Positions 50,344-60,830 are shown, counted from the stretch's first letter. The stretch is DNA of 64,000 nucleotides from Climacium dendroides (GCA_950106755.1 OX467087.1:23192047-23256046), one strand, 5' to 3'. Made by a program: numbers and translations. Notes: a model not told the origin generated them from the sequence alone.

Positions 50344-50577
50344 GGCCAGGGAGAACTGACCCCTTCATTGCCCTGGCCAGGGCTAATTGTGCAAAAAAGC
50401 CCCCTATTTTTTTGCCATCATATTTTATACTTCTACACTAGCCTAGCAAATTGGGGGCCGCTGATTGCAAATATGAATTCAGAATTTGCAAAAAAAATCA
50501 TATGATTGCAAATAAAAAATCCACAGCGTTTTCCCCAGGGGTAAAACGAGGCAATGAGGGGGTTAGTTCACCCTGCG
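50344..50577. mobile_element. Mutator-like MITE 1 (GGCCAGGGAGAACTGACCCC)
   Basis: The left end GGCCAGGGAGAACTGACCCC pairs with an inverted right end GGGTTAGTTCACCCTG. The interior shares ATTGCAAATATGAATTCAGA and a GCCCCCTAT block with the next unit. Its right end overlaps the start of MITE 2. No coding; the overlapping 76 aa frame crosses into MITE 2 and is chance. Confidence 0.65.
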
Positions 50578-50800
50578 TAGGGAGAATTGGTCCCCTCATT
50601 GCCCCCGTCAACTGTGGTTTGACAAAAAAGCCCCCTATGTTGTGCCAATTTTTTGGCAATTCTTGCATCTCCCTAGAGTAATTTGGAGCCTCTGATTGCA
50701 AATATGAATTCAGAATTTCAAAAAAAAATTTAGCCTTGCAAATAAAAAATTCCAGGGCTTGCCCTGGAGGGGCAATGAGGGGGTCAATTCACCCTGGCCA
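50575..50800. mobile_element. Mutator-like MITE 2, fused to MITE 1
   Basis: It begins with a diverged end (GCGTAGGGAGAATTGGTCCC) and ends GGGGTCAATTCACCCTGGCC; the last 14 bases are repeated once more at 50801-50814. It has the same direction and interior as MITE 1, so the pair looks like an end-to-end dimer. Confidence 0.65.
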
Positions 50801-50859
50801 GTTCACCCTGGCCTGCTAAAAACGGAGAGGTGGACAACTCTTCTCTAGTATGAGTCTTC

Positions 50860-51095
50860 GGCCAGGGAGGACTGACCCCTCTATTGCCCTTTTTCTTACC
50901 CTCGCAGAAAACGCTGGAACTTCATATTTGTCACACAATTTTTTTTTTTCAAATTCTGAAATCATATTTGGAATCAGAGACCCCAAATTAACTAGGGGGA
51001 GTGACTAAATCTAGAATTTTAACGGCACAAAATAGGGGGCAGTTTTTACATTTTACCCTCTGTTGGGGCAATAGAGGGGTCAGTCCTCCCTGGCC
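50860..51095. mobile_element. Mutator-like MITE 3 with 10 bp target duplication
   Basis: A perfect inverted repeat of about 30 bp (starting GGCCAGGGAGGACTGACCCC) bounds 236 bp, flanked by ATGAGTCTTC on both sides (50850-50859, 51096-51105). A 9-11 bp duplication is the Mutator range. The interior lies in the opposite sense to MITES 1 and 2. Non-coding. Confidence 0.82.
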
Positions 51096-51105
51096 ATGAG
51101 TCTTC

Positions 51106-52189
51106 CGGTGGACAGCTCTGACTCCTCCATTGGAAGTCTTCTGAGTGAATAAACCTACAAAACGAACATGACTCACACTGCAGCTACTAATGCTGCGCTA
51201 TTGGTCAGGCTAACGCTCTTGCTTGACAGTTGTACCCACCCTTATATGGCATGTCAGGTAAGCTTGACCATGTGCCGTACGACATGTTACAGTACTGCCA
51301 CTGACGAACCAGGTCTGGGGCCAGACCGCGTGAAATGCTCGTGGTGGGTACAGAACGTGTCGCCTACAGTTCCCAAAGCGCGTCACTCCCCATTGGACCG
51401 ACCAAGCGTTGGAATCTGCGCTCGGCTGCGGTCCACGAACGTGACCAAGTGGGCACCATTTTAAGGCAGCGTCTGCCGAATTCCTGCCTGGAATGCTGGC
51501 TACTTGGTTCGGGCTTGCCTCGGATTGTCTGCACAGGTCGCCTCGTCGAGTATCGCCGCTCTTCACTGCAAGGTTGCAGTGCCTCTTTCGAAGCATTTTG
51601 CACGCATGGAGCCTTGCTTGGAGCCCGATTTGGAGCCGTGCTTGGAGCTTGGAGTGCTTTGGATGATGCATTTGAAGCAGTGACTGAAGCGGTGAAGTCT
51701 TTGCGTTTTGTGCTGCAGTTCAACAGCTTCAGGCGTATTTGAGCTTGATGTCGTGGATATATATTCTTGGATGATCGTGTTGCTGTGCTTTTGGTGGAGT
51801 TTTCAGCTGGCAACTCGTTTTGGCAAGCGTGCGGGTTGTTCCACCGAAGCAATCTTTTGACTACAAAAGCCAATTTCAGGTATCGTAGAATGTTTCTTTC
51901 ATGAATGTGTGGCTAGGTGTGCATGCTCTGTGGGTTTGAGGAGGTTGTGATTCTAGTGATTGTTTGTGTACTGTTGGAGGTTTTGTGCCCACATTTTGAC
52001 TTCTTGGGTTAGTCAGTGTGATTATCGTAGTTGGCATTTCTAGTTGGATCATCTGAAATATACGAGGTGGGCGATCAAGGAAAGCCATTTGTACAAATTT
52101 TTTGTGTCGACAACTTTGTCAAGCGCCTAACATTCTTAGATAGTGCTTGGTGTTCCTCTATTAATTAGATAGATGACCTTTGATTTCTT
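51106..52189 (+). promoter_or_regulatory. GC-richer stretch, possible promoter and 5' leader of the RNL gene
   Basis: From 51170 to about 51880 the sequence is more GC-rich and CpG-bearing than its surroundings. Open frames of 135-169 codons occur on both strands, none recognised; 51580-51670 is rich in TTGGAGC/GAAGC phrases. A good donor context, TTTCAG/GTATCG, lies at 51879-51880, and AT-rich intron-like DNA follows up to the RNL start. An upstream non-coding exon with a 2.3 kb intron is possible; nothing proves it. 51880-52189 holds nothing else. Confidence 0.25.
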
Positions 52190-54170
52190 GGATGAATGAT
52201 TGTCCTTGATTGACAAGCTATTGTAGCATGGATGAGTATGCATGTTACAATTGCATTGGTGGTAGAGAGACCCTAGTCTCACCGTTCAAAAATGTTATGT
52301 GTTGGATTGGCAATTTTGGAATGAGAGACAATGTTCTTGAGTGGTTATATGTTGGTTGCTTTTAGTCACATCTTCACAACATCAATTTTGTTGAATTGGC
52401 AATATTCCATTATTTTGTCATAGTTGACCACATGCAACTTGAAATAAAAAAATCTTCACATGTCCTAAATTCTTAGTTTGTAGCTTGAAATTAGACCTTT
52501 ATAAAGGTGGATGTCACAATTTTTGGTTTGTAGAATATTACTAGTGCAATGGAATTGAGTTTACATGTGTTTTTGTTTTACATGATATTTTGATTTGAAC
52601 TTCTAGGTGTTTCTTTGTAGAATGTTGCATAGCATTAGTTGCCTTATCTTCAACTGTTCACCAACTTGTTAATTTAGTGTTGTGTTATTATGTTGGCAAA
52701 TTAGATTTCATTGGTGTAAATTTGAATATGCATAGATATGTTATTGTGGATCAATAGTGTTAACATTAATAATGGAAATATATTTGGAGGTTGAAAGCAT
52801 ATGCAAAGCATTAATGAATGCAAGTGTGCAAGTGTTAGTGTGTTTTACATTTTCATTCATAATTTGCGATTTTCTATTTGCTCTCTAGCCAAGTATGTTG
52901 ATTTCTTTCATTGATGAATGTTCTAAATCCTTGAGGCTTTTTTTTTTTATCAAATTCAATATTGGACCTAGTCTTATTCATTGAATTGGATTGTTGAATG
53001 GCTCTAGTGACTTTAGATGCTTGATTCCTTTGGTGTAGCTTCTAATTATCATCTTCTTCATGTCAAGCTTATAGTCAAGCTTTGTTTTATGAGATCCCAA
53101 TTTTTTTTGTATAAGTTATAAATTGATCATTTATAGCATTAATTGTAGGAGGGCTTGAAAGTCCTTTGTGGTCGTATAGTATACTATGAATATAGTAGTA
53201 ATTGATCATAAAACATTAATTAAATTTGTTTAAGTGCAAATTTATTTAATGACCATGGACGAATGTAAACAACAATGTATCTCTAGTCATGTCGTAAACC
53301 ATAATTGAAGAATTATAAGGCTAATTTGTGGTTGTAAAAGGGGAATCGAAGGGCCTTTTAAGGATTAATTTGGGCACTTTTGGTAGAGAGAAAATTGCCA
53401 AAGCTTGAAGTTTGAAATTTTCAACTTGGATTGTAAACCACATATAAAGTATCAGTATTAAACATGATGTTGTAAGTGTTGAGGTTCTTGAATTTGGAAT
53501 TTTTGGAAGGTGGATGTTTGTAGGTTAATTCAAATGTTCTAAAGATAGATGTTCCAAGACAATAATGAAGAGGAAGTATGATGCATAGTAATTTTTTTGA
53601 GGGGGGGAGTTATCTTGGGACAATTGAACACTTGAAATAGCCTCAAATTTGGAGGGGTTGATTTAAGAGTTTTAATTTATTATTCAACCTACTATGAGTG
53701 AATCTTGTAATGATGGACTTGTAACTATCCGTGAGTATGCAAATTTATTTTTTGTTTTGGATATGCTTTATTAAACTTATACAAAGTAAAGAGAATTTCT
53801 TTGAGATGAAGTTACCAGTCATTGCAAAATTATGATTCTTTATACCTAACAATATTTTTGTTTTTATGTGCATTGAATTTTCTTTTATATATTTTGGAGT
53901 GAAATCATCAATGATTTTTTTCCAATTTTTTCCTTTTATTGTGTCTTTTAGTCATTCAAAATTGTTCATTATTTTTGACAAATATGGAAACCATCATGAT
54001 TTTTTCAACAAAGGATTTTGAACATTTTGTGACTCCTAGTCATAATATGAAGAGAAGTTTTTCCATAGTTATTTTTGAAATAAAATCTTTTGCATATGAA
54101 ATTTCCCATTTGGCCTTCATCATAGATTTACAATGTAAAACATCATCATAAATTGAAACAACTTTTGCTA
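52190..54170. repeat. Third, diverged copy of the copy A/B interior, directly upstream of the RNL gene
   Basis: It is colinear with 10540-12600 (A) and 38930-40985 (B) in the same orientation, at visibly lower identity with many indels. Anchors include GGATGAATGATTGTCCTT at the left, GGATGTCACAATTTTTGG, TGAAATTTTCAACTTG, ACACTTGAAA-AGCCTC, TCTTTTAGTCATTCAAAAT and a run ending in CATTGACTAAAGA just before the RNL start. In A and B a MITE begins where the coding sequence begins here. Its position suggests it carries the gene's promoter or 5' intron. Confidence 0.72.
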
Positions 54171-54208
54171 CATTGACTAAAGAGGTAATATGTGGGTTTA
54201 AGGTTGCC

Positions 54209-57139
54209 ATGGCGGAGTTGGTTGGTGGAGCATTTCTTGGAGCTGTTGTGGGAGAATTACTCAAAACTGTGATCTCTATAGTTGGAAAGGCTTCTCGGTG
54301 TAAGGAAAACTGCAAAAGTCTATTGGTGACTTTGGAATCACTCTCACCACTTGTGGATACTGTGGCAAAGTATGCAACGATTGGTGATGAGAATTGTCAA
54401 GCATGGCTGAAAGGTGCACATGATCTTTTGAATGATGCCAAGGACATTGCAGAAGCATGTATAGTGAAGAAATGGATTGATCGAATCAAGTACATCAAGC
54501 GAGCAAAGTTGTCTTCCAAAATCATAGCACTTGACGATCAAATCCGTATGAAATTACTTCAATCAAATTTGGTTACACTTTGTAATGTTCTAGAAATGAA
54601 GAGTTTGATTATGCTACCACCATCTACAAGTGGTTCCCTGGTGCAAAATGTTCCAAGTCCAAATGTGCAGAACATTCCAAATATGATCGTGCCATTTATG
54701 GCAAATCCATTTGAGAGATTGAAGAAGAAAATCATAAATGGAGGGAATGGAATGGATGCACCTATGACTATTGGCTTGAAGGGGAGAGGTGGAAGTGGCA
54801 AAACATTGCTTGCGAAGATGGTCAACAATGACAAAGACATTCAAGGAAAGTTCAAAGACTCAGGTGGTATCTTGTGGGTCACTATTGGGCGTGATGCTAC
54901 AATACCATCGCTCTATTTGACCATAGCTAAGTTACTTCATGATGGTGGTGTTCATGAGCGTGACTATGTTCATAGAAATCTTGAAGATCAACGTGGATAT
55001 TTGATACAAGTACTCCACAAGAAGAAAGTTTTATTGATCTTAGATGATGTATGGAATTGTTATCCTACAAACAATTGTGCAATGATCGAGTGGTTGGATG
55101 TTGCCCATGGACCAGGTTCAATAACATTGGTCACTACACGGGATGTTTCTGTTTTGAAATGTGTCAAATGTGTTGACATGGTGAACGTCCAATCATTGTC
55201 CAAGGAGGATAGTTGGGAGTTGTTTTGCATGCATGCCTTTGTGAGCAAGAAGCCTCCATCAATTGGTATTGAAGTCATAGCCAAAGATATTTGCGAGCAA
55301 TGTGATGGACTTCCACTAGCTATCAAAGTGATTGGTAGCGCAATGTGGGAAAAGATTGATGAAAGAGAGTGGCGCAATACCTTAAATTATTTGGAAGGAA
55401 CAACACCAATGCCCCATTCAAAATTTGTTGAGAAAGAAGTGGAGAATAAACTCTACAATCACTTGCAATATAGCTATGACGAATTGGATGACTCCTCCAA
55501 AAAATGTTTCCTACATTTTGCGGCATTTCCAGAAGATGATCAAATTTCAACCAAGGATTTATGTGACATATGGCATGCACAACAATTATTTGGTTTAGGA
55601 AGTGCCCAACAAACAAGAGATATTGGTATATCTATTTTGGTTGATTTAGCCGACCGATCCCTGATTGACATGTTTGGAGATGGAGAGTATGTTCAAATAC
55701 ATGATGTTTTGCGAGACCTTGCGAATCGCATCTTGAACAAGGCTAAACCCAATGAATGGACATCTCAATGTTATTTCCAAGTTGGGAAGGTATTTGAAAC
55801 CTTTCCAACAATAGGAAAAGATGTCAAGATTTTGTCCTTGATAGGTTGTACCTTTCGTGAGTTCCCCAACAACCTTGAGCTACCAAATCTTCAAGTGTGT
55901 TTACTATCGAAGATTTTATGTGCCAAGGATATGAGGAGATTGGTGATTTCCAACGATTTCTTCTCAAGAATGAAAGAATTGCGAATATTGAACTTAAATA
56001 AATCTATTGGAGATGAATGCAAGCTTTCAAGCCTTGAGAGCTTGACCTCTGTAATACACTTAAACTTGCAAGGGTGTTCATCCTTGATTCAACTTCCTAA
56101 GGGTATAAAAGAATTGAAGTCTCTCACGCACTTGGATTTGCAAGGGTGCTCATCCTTGACTCAACTTCCCAAGGGTATCAAAGAATTAAAGTCTCTCACA
56201 GAGTTGTATTTGGAAGGGTGTTCATCCTTGACTCAACTTCCCGAGGGTATCAAAGAATTAAAGTCTCTCATGGTTCTGAATTTGGAAGGGTGTTCATCCT
56301 TGACTCAACTTCCCGAGGGTATCAAAGAATTGAAGTCTCTCACGTACTTGGATTTGCAAGGGTGTTCATGCTTGACTCAACTTCCCGAGGGTATCAAACA
56401 ATTGAAGTCTCTCATGTACTTGGATTTGGAAGGGTGTTCATCCTTGACTCAACTTCCCGAGGGTACCAAAGATTTGAAGTCTCTCATGCACGTCTATTTA
56501 CGAGGGTGTTCATCCTTGACTCAACTTCCCGAGGGTATCAAAGAATTGAAGTCTCTCACGTTCTTGAATTTGCAAGGGTGCTCATCCTTGACTCAACTTC
56601 CCGAGGGTATCAAAGAATTGAAGTCTCTCACAGAGTTGTATTTGGAAGGGTGTTCATCTTTGACCCAACTTCCCGAGGGTATCAAAGAATTAAAGTCTCT
56701 CATGGTTCTGAATTTGGAAGGGTGTTCATCCTTGATTCAACTTCCTGAGGGTATCAAAGAATTGAAGTCTCTCACATACTTGGATTTGCAAGGGTGTTCA
56801 TCCTTGACTCAACTTCCCGAGGGTATCAAACAATTGAAGTCTCTCATGTACTTGGATTTGGAAGGGTGTTCATCCTTGACTCAACTTCCCGAGGGTACCA
56901 AAGAATTGAAGTCTCTCATGCACGTCTATTTACGAGGGTGTTCATCCTTGACTCAACTTCCCGAGGGTATCACAGAATTGAAGTCTCTCACGCGCTTGGA
57001 TTTGCAAGGGTGTTCATCCTTGACTCAACTTCCCCAAGATATCAAAGAATTGAAGTCTCTCACGTACTTGGATTTGCGAGGGTGTTCATCCTTGACTCGA
57101 CTTCCCGAGGGTATTAAAGCATTCAAGTCTCGCATATAG
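54209..57139 (+). CDS. RPW8-NB-ARC-LRR resistance protein (RNL, ADR1/NRG1-like class)
   Basis: A single-exon 976 aa immune receptor. RNLs act downstream of sensor NLRs, where the RPW8 domain is thought to form a membrane-associated channel. Domains: RPW8-like N-terminus (about 1-125; starts MAELVGGAFLGAVVGELLK); NB-ARC with P-loop GRGGSGKT (192-199), kinase-2 VLLILDDVW (274-282), RNBS-B GSITLVTTRD (303-312), GLPL motif (365-371), RNBS-D CFLHFAAFPED of RNL type (433-443), and IHD in place of MHD (497-499; RNLs often have QHD). LRRs run from about 586; 612-974 are 15 units of 24 residues around GCSSLTQLPEGIKELKS. I chose the ATG at 54209 because it starts the RPW8 domain and has a GCCATGG context; the frame is open 12 codons further up but without an ATG. 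The protein ends abruptly (KSRI) within the next LRR unit, with no C-terminal cap. All catalytic motifs look intact. Confidence 0.95.
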   Translation: MAELVGGAFLGAVVGELLKTVISIVGKASRCKENCKSLLVTLESLSPLVDTVAKYATIGDENCQAWLKGAHDLLNDAKDIAEACIVKKWIDRIKYIKRAKLSSKIIALDDQIRMKLLQSNLVTLCNVLEMKSLIMLPPSTSGSLVQNVPSPNVQNIPNMIVPFMANPFERLKKKIINGGNGMDAPMTIGLKGRGGSGKTLLAKMVNNDKDIQGKFKDSGGILWVTIGRDATIPSLYLTIAKLLHDGGVHERDYVHRNLEDQRGYLIQVLHKKKVLLILDDVWNCYPTNNCAMIEWLDVAHGPGSITLVTTRDVSVLKCVKCVDMVNVQSLSKEDSWELFCMHAFVSKKPPSIGIEVIAKDICEQCDGLPLAIKVIGSAMWEKIDEREWRNTLNYLEGTTPMPHSKFVEKEVENKLYNHLQYSYDELDDSSKKCFLHFAAFPEDDQISTKDLCDIWHAQQLFGLGSAQQTRDIGISILVDLADRSLIDMFGDGEYVQIHDVLRDLANRILNKAKPNEWTSQCYFQVGKVFETFPTIGKDVKILSLIGCTFREFPNNLELPNLQVCLLSKILCAKDMRRLVISNDFFSRMKELRILNLNKSIGDECKLSSLESLTSVIHLNLQGCSSLIQLPKGIKELKSLTHLDLQGCSSLTQLPKGIKELKSLTELYLEGCSSLTQLPEGIKELKSLMVLNLEGCSSLTQLPEGIKELKSLTYLDLQGCSCLTQLPEGIKQLKSLMYLDLEGCSSLTQLPEGTKDLKSLMHVYLRGCSSLTQLPEGIKELKSLTFLNLQGCSSLTQLPEGIKELKSLTELYLEGCSSLTQLPEGIKELKSLMVLNLEGCSSLIQLPEGIKELKSLTYLDLQGCSSLTQLPEGIKQLKSLMYLDLEGCSSLTQLPEGTKELKSLMHVYLRGCSSLTQLPEGITELKSLTRLDLQGCSSLTQLPQDIKELKSLTYLDLRGCSSLTRLPEGIKAFKSRI
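56042..57136 (+). repeat. 72 bp LRR-coding tandem array with a 432 bp higher-order repeat
   Basis: Fifteen units encode 24-residue LRRs (the first 27). Variable positions show that units 2-7 (56123-56554) and 8-13 (56555-56986) are copies of one six-unit block: in both, ELYLE, VLNLE, YLDLQ, YLDLE and HVYLR follow in the same order, and GTK replaces GIK in the fifth unit of each block. Only a few residues differ between blocks. The +1 frame is also largely open (200 and 107 codons), a by-product of the repeat. Confidence 0.93.
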
Positions 57140-57400
57140 TTTGATTTGGAAAGGCGTTCATTCTTGACTGAACTTCCCGAGGGTATCAAAAAAGTGTTGA
57201 AGTCTTTTAAGCATTTGAATTTTTGAGGGTGTTTTTTCTTGATGGAAGGATATATAGAGCTGAATATTTACTTGTACTTGGATTTGTGAGGGTATTCATT
57301 CTTGATGCAGCTTTTGAAGGGTGTAAAAGTGTTGAGCTTTTTATGCACCTAGATTTATGAGGGTTTTCTTTGTGACTCAACTTCTAAATAGTTTATGAGA
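57140..57400 (+). pseudogene. Decayed LRR units beyond the RNL stop
   Basis: The LRR repeat continues past the TAG stop at 57137-57139. Recognisable pieces are TTGATTTGGAAAGGCGTTCA, CTGAACTTCCCGAGGGTATC, CATTTGAATTTTTGAGGGTG, TTGGATTTGTGAGGGTATTC and ACCTAGATTTATGAGGGT, spaced by about 70-75 bases. They hold stop codons (TGA in place of the CGA/CAA before GGGTG) and indels. About three to four units are present, increasingly diverged. The ancestral protein probably had a longer LRR domain. Confidence 0.75.
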
Positions 57401-58281
57401 CTATCATGGGAAATGATAAGAATTGATATCTTCTAGTGTGCAAACACCTTGTTATTTTTAAAAACTACAAGGATAAAAACTTCAATTGAATATTCATCAC
57501 GTATAATAATTGAAAGTGTCTTTCATCAAGAATTTAGCCCCATTTTCATTCGACTTGTGGTTTGATTATTTTTGCCTTGTGTGAGTTTTAGATTTCGTAG
57601 AAAATTAAGAGTTTTTGACTATATTTTTAGTCATTTCAGATGTCAAGAACTACGAGTGTATCAGTGTTTAGAATCATTATAGATTAGTCTGTGATTGGTC
57701 ATTTGGAGCATTTTATTTGTAGAAATATAAAAGAGTTTCATTTCATCTTCACAAGTTTAGTAGATCATTAATATGAGGAGTACAAGAAGACATTGATGTG
57801 TGTAGGCTAACCAAGTCACTAAATGTAGTTATGGTTTACAAATTGTGTCTATCCTTACAAGCTTATACAATCACTCATGGCAATTAAATTTCTTTCATAC
57901 ATTTAGTTGCTAATTATTTTGTAACTACAATGGAACTATACATGTGTGACTTTAATACTTTATATTTGAATTTCTTACCTCTGTCCTTCTATTCTAAACA
58001 TATAAATGAACTACAAAATATAAAATGATAAAAAAATAGAATATATATATATATTTTTTGGTAGGATAATTATTATTAGATATTTTAAAAGAAAAATTTC
58101 TAAATAGAGTGTTAGTCAATAAATGGTGAAGTACTTTAGTACTTATGGTCAATGCCATAGTGCATTACAAGAAGTTTGAGCCAAGAAGAGGGTTGTTAAT
58201 TCCTTACCAATGGAGAACGTTGGCGAAAATAACAATAAATATATAATTATATATGTATACATATTAAATGAATAATAGGGC
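57401..58281. other. 3' flank of the RNL gene, nothing recognised
   Basis: AT-rich sequence without open frames of note. It presumably includes the 3' UTR; I could not single out a polyadenylation signal. Confidence 0.4.
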
Positions 58282-58284
58282 TTA

Positions 58285-58538
58285 GAGCATTTCCACCAGC
58301 TCTTTCGTATCTCTATTTGTTTATTGAGCTTGGGACATCAAATAGGAATGAGACCTCGCGAGTTCTCCATATGAGTCTCTAGATACAGAACTAGAGAAGA
58401 GTTTTATAGAAATCTGTATATTTTAGAGATACAGGTTTTGGATAAAGGTTGGTGTGGTGAAATTTTTGTATCTCTATCTGCATATGAGGTCCTCTTCCTA
58501 AAGCTTTAAAGATACGGAACTCATTGGTGGAGATGCTC
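58285..58538. mobile_element. Tourist-like (PIF/Harbinger) MITE, 254 bp
   Basis: The inverted ends GAGCATTTCCACCA and GAGCATCTCCACCA are flanked by TTA (58282-58284, 58539-58541). Deeper inverted similarity continues (CGTATCTCTAT against CGTATCTTTAA). Ends and TTA target are typical of Tourist elements. They differ from those of the Harbinger element at 44803, so that element is not its obvious source. Confidence 0.88.
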
Positions 58539-58784
58539 TTAGGTGGCACCTTAAACCCTAAACAAATATATTTAAAAAATATTAAAATTGATTTATTATT
58601 TTAATATATGTTTAGTATTTTATTTTTTATTTATTTTTTAAAACTATATTTTTTTTTCATTACTAATTAATCTTATTTTGCAGTGTACTTGTTTATATCT
58701 TAGAAAATATTTTTGTTATGGCTTTTTCAAGGCTTGAAATATTTCCTAATGCCTAAAGTACTCCAATCTCTCACTTTTTAGTAA

Positions 58785-59020
58785 ATTAGGAGTTTTAACT
58801 TTGAGCACTTTGATATCCAATTTTTGGACGATAAACATATTCATAATCTTGTTTCTTTTTCATTATTGTGTGGATGAAAGTCATCCCAATTTGTGGAGAT
58901 ACTTTATGAATTTCATGTCTTATCTAGTGGTTGGATGTGGTGTTAGTAGAATACATATTTTTTGAAAACTACACAAGTGGACATACGTCAAGTATTTGAC
59001 CAAGCCAATATTATATTTTT
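58785..59020. repeat. Inverted fragment of the 42196-42770 element
   Basis: The reverse complement of 42550-42770 aligns here (TTTTTGGACGATAAACATATT, GATGAAAGTCATCCCAATTT, CTTATCTAGTGGTTGGAT, GGTGTTAGTAGAATA). The end beginning TTTTAACTTTGAG matches the TTAACCCTGAG end. It resembles copy B more than copy A at that end. Confidence 0.6.
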
Positions 59021-60493
59021 TGTAGTTTGAAATAAGATTTTGCCTTGAGAAACTTCAAGTCTATGTCATTATTTTTGGATACTAGACAATACAAAAAATC
59101 CTACAATCATTAGATGAGTCTTAGGGGTCCAGGAGGGCCGTTTCAGGCCTGTTCCCGACGTTGGTCCTCCCTGCAAATTCTATGGAACAGCTAATCCCAA
59201 TAAAAAAAATTTTAAAGTAAAAAAATTACAGTCTTGCAATGAAGAAAAAAGTTGAAAAAAAAATTATTCTTTTTCGACGTGTTAGTCTCTCGACTAGGTC
59301 AGCAAGCCCTTGTGGCCCTCTTCAGGGTAGTTCTCGTAGTGTGGGAACTACTAAGAACACGCAACCCTCCAGAGGGCTGAAAACGCATGTAATAACACAC
59401 AATATACCATACGTTATATTTGGTAATTATTTCATATGGCTTAGAAAGCCACTTATTGTGAATGTATAGAAATGAGAAGCTTTTTATATTAGTGGGGTAG
59501 TGTGAGCTCCCAATTTGTCACTTGAGACTCATAGTTGGATTTTTTTCCTAAATTTTGTAATTTAAGTTATAATTATATGCAAACATGCCCTAAAAAGAGT
59601 GTAAAATCAAAATAGGTGTGTCACATGCCAATGTGTCATTTAGTTTTAAATAGACTTATATCCCTAGAATAACCCTAATATCCACTAATAAATAGGCTAG
59701 AACCAAGAAAGTAGTGGGAATTAACAAGTTCGAGGGTTCTTACCCAAGATAGCCTAAAATCATCGTGCATATGACTATGCTTGGCTAAATTGGTCTAAGG
59801 AAATTCTAGGGAGGTCCCTTGATAGATTCTCCAAGATAGGTTTTAGTTTTTCTATCTCATCGATGAAATAGTAGAACTTCCAATTGTTAGCATGGAGGTG
59901 TCACTTTCTCAAGACGAGTTAGCAGAGGAGTCTATGGCTAGCGGATTGTGATCTTAGATTGGAAACATACCAGGACGTCAAAAGCGAAATCCATTTGTCA
60001 AGATTCGTTTGTATACAAAAGATTTTCTAACTATCAATAATTCAACGAAGGTGAATTTTGCCTTCCGTATCAAACGTGCAATTTGGAAGAATGAACTTGT
60101 AAATCTCTTGGGAAACTCCATAAGAAGTTCCCCAAGAAGTTTCGGAATCTTTTGGATTGAAGAGATATCTCTAACTTCTAGATGATCAACCACCTAAAAC
60201 GATAATGGAAAATTCATTGAAATTATCTAGGTTGCAATAAAATCTCACTAAAAATTAAACTAGCTAGTTTTATGTTAATAATGTGCTTCAACAAGTTTTG
60301 CAAAATTTCAATAGCGGCAAGTACCTGAATCGGTCAAATTCCTTGAGAATTAGTCATGTGGAAGGGGCCCTGTGGCGTTGACCAACATTCCAGGAGCGAC
60401 CAAACCAAGTCAACAAGGGGTCTTTTTTTACTTTGTCACACCTACTAGAGACCCTAGACTAGTATGTTTTTCAAAATAGGAGACCACCAAGAG
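59021..60493. other. Unassigned stretch
   Basis: A short GC-rich patch (59125-59200 and 59275-59390) interrupts AT-rich DNA. Open frames of 71-76 codons are not recognised. No repeats, RNA genes or element ends could be supported. Confidence 0.35.
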
Positions 60494-60497
60494 TTAA

Positions 60498-60826
60498 ATG
60501 GGGAATTTCATTAAAATGGCGATCATTCTGTGACTTTGGCATTCTTACAGTTCAGACCAAGCAGTCTGAACTCTATTAGCATCCTAGATTTTTGAATTCT
60601 ATACCATTATTAGATATCTGAAATCTAGGAAATGTATAGATTTTTAAAACCAATTGGTTTGAAATCTACATCTTTCCTAGATTTAATACATCTAATAGTG
60701 ATATAGAGTTCACAAATCTAGGACACTAATAGATTTCAGGCCGCTTGATCTAAACTGTGGGAACGACACACTGTGAAAAACTAAAAATGACACATGGAAT
60801 ATCGCCATTTTAATGAAATTTCCCAT
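60498..60826. mobile_element. Foldback MITE, 329 bp, between TTAA sites
   Basis: The inverted ends ATGGGGAATTTCATTAAAATGGCGAT are nearly perfect, and the two halves form an imperfect palindrome around ACCAATTGGTTT near 60650. TTAA flanks both sides (60494-60497, 60827-60830). No CCC end is present, so it is a different family from the CCCCTAAA elements. Non-coding. Confidence 0.75.
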
Positions 60827-60830
60827 TTAA

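Noticed and set aside
51210..51873. Overlapping 135-169 codon frames on both strands
   Set aside because: Long frames on both strands in GC-richer DNA are expected by chance; no family resemblance.
54173..54208. Start of the RNL protein 12 codons upstream
   Set aside because: It begins with TTG and adds residues unlike the RPW8 family; the ATG at 54209 has a good context and opens the domain.
56146..56748. 200-codon frame of ILDSTSRGYQ-type repeats
   Set aside because: It is the +1 frame of the LRR array; the repeat period (72) is a multiple of three, so any stop-free frame stays open.
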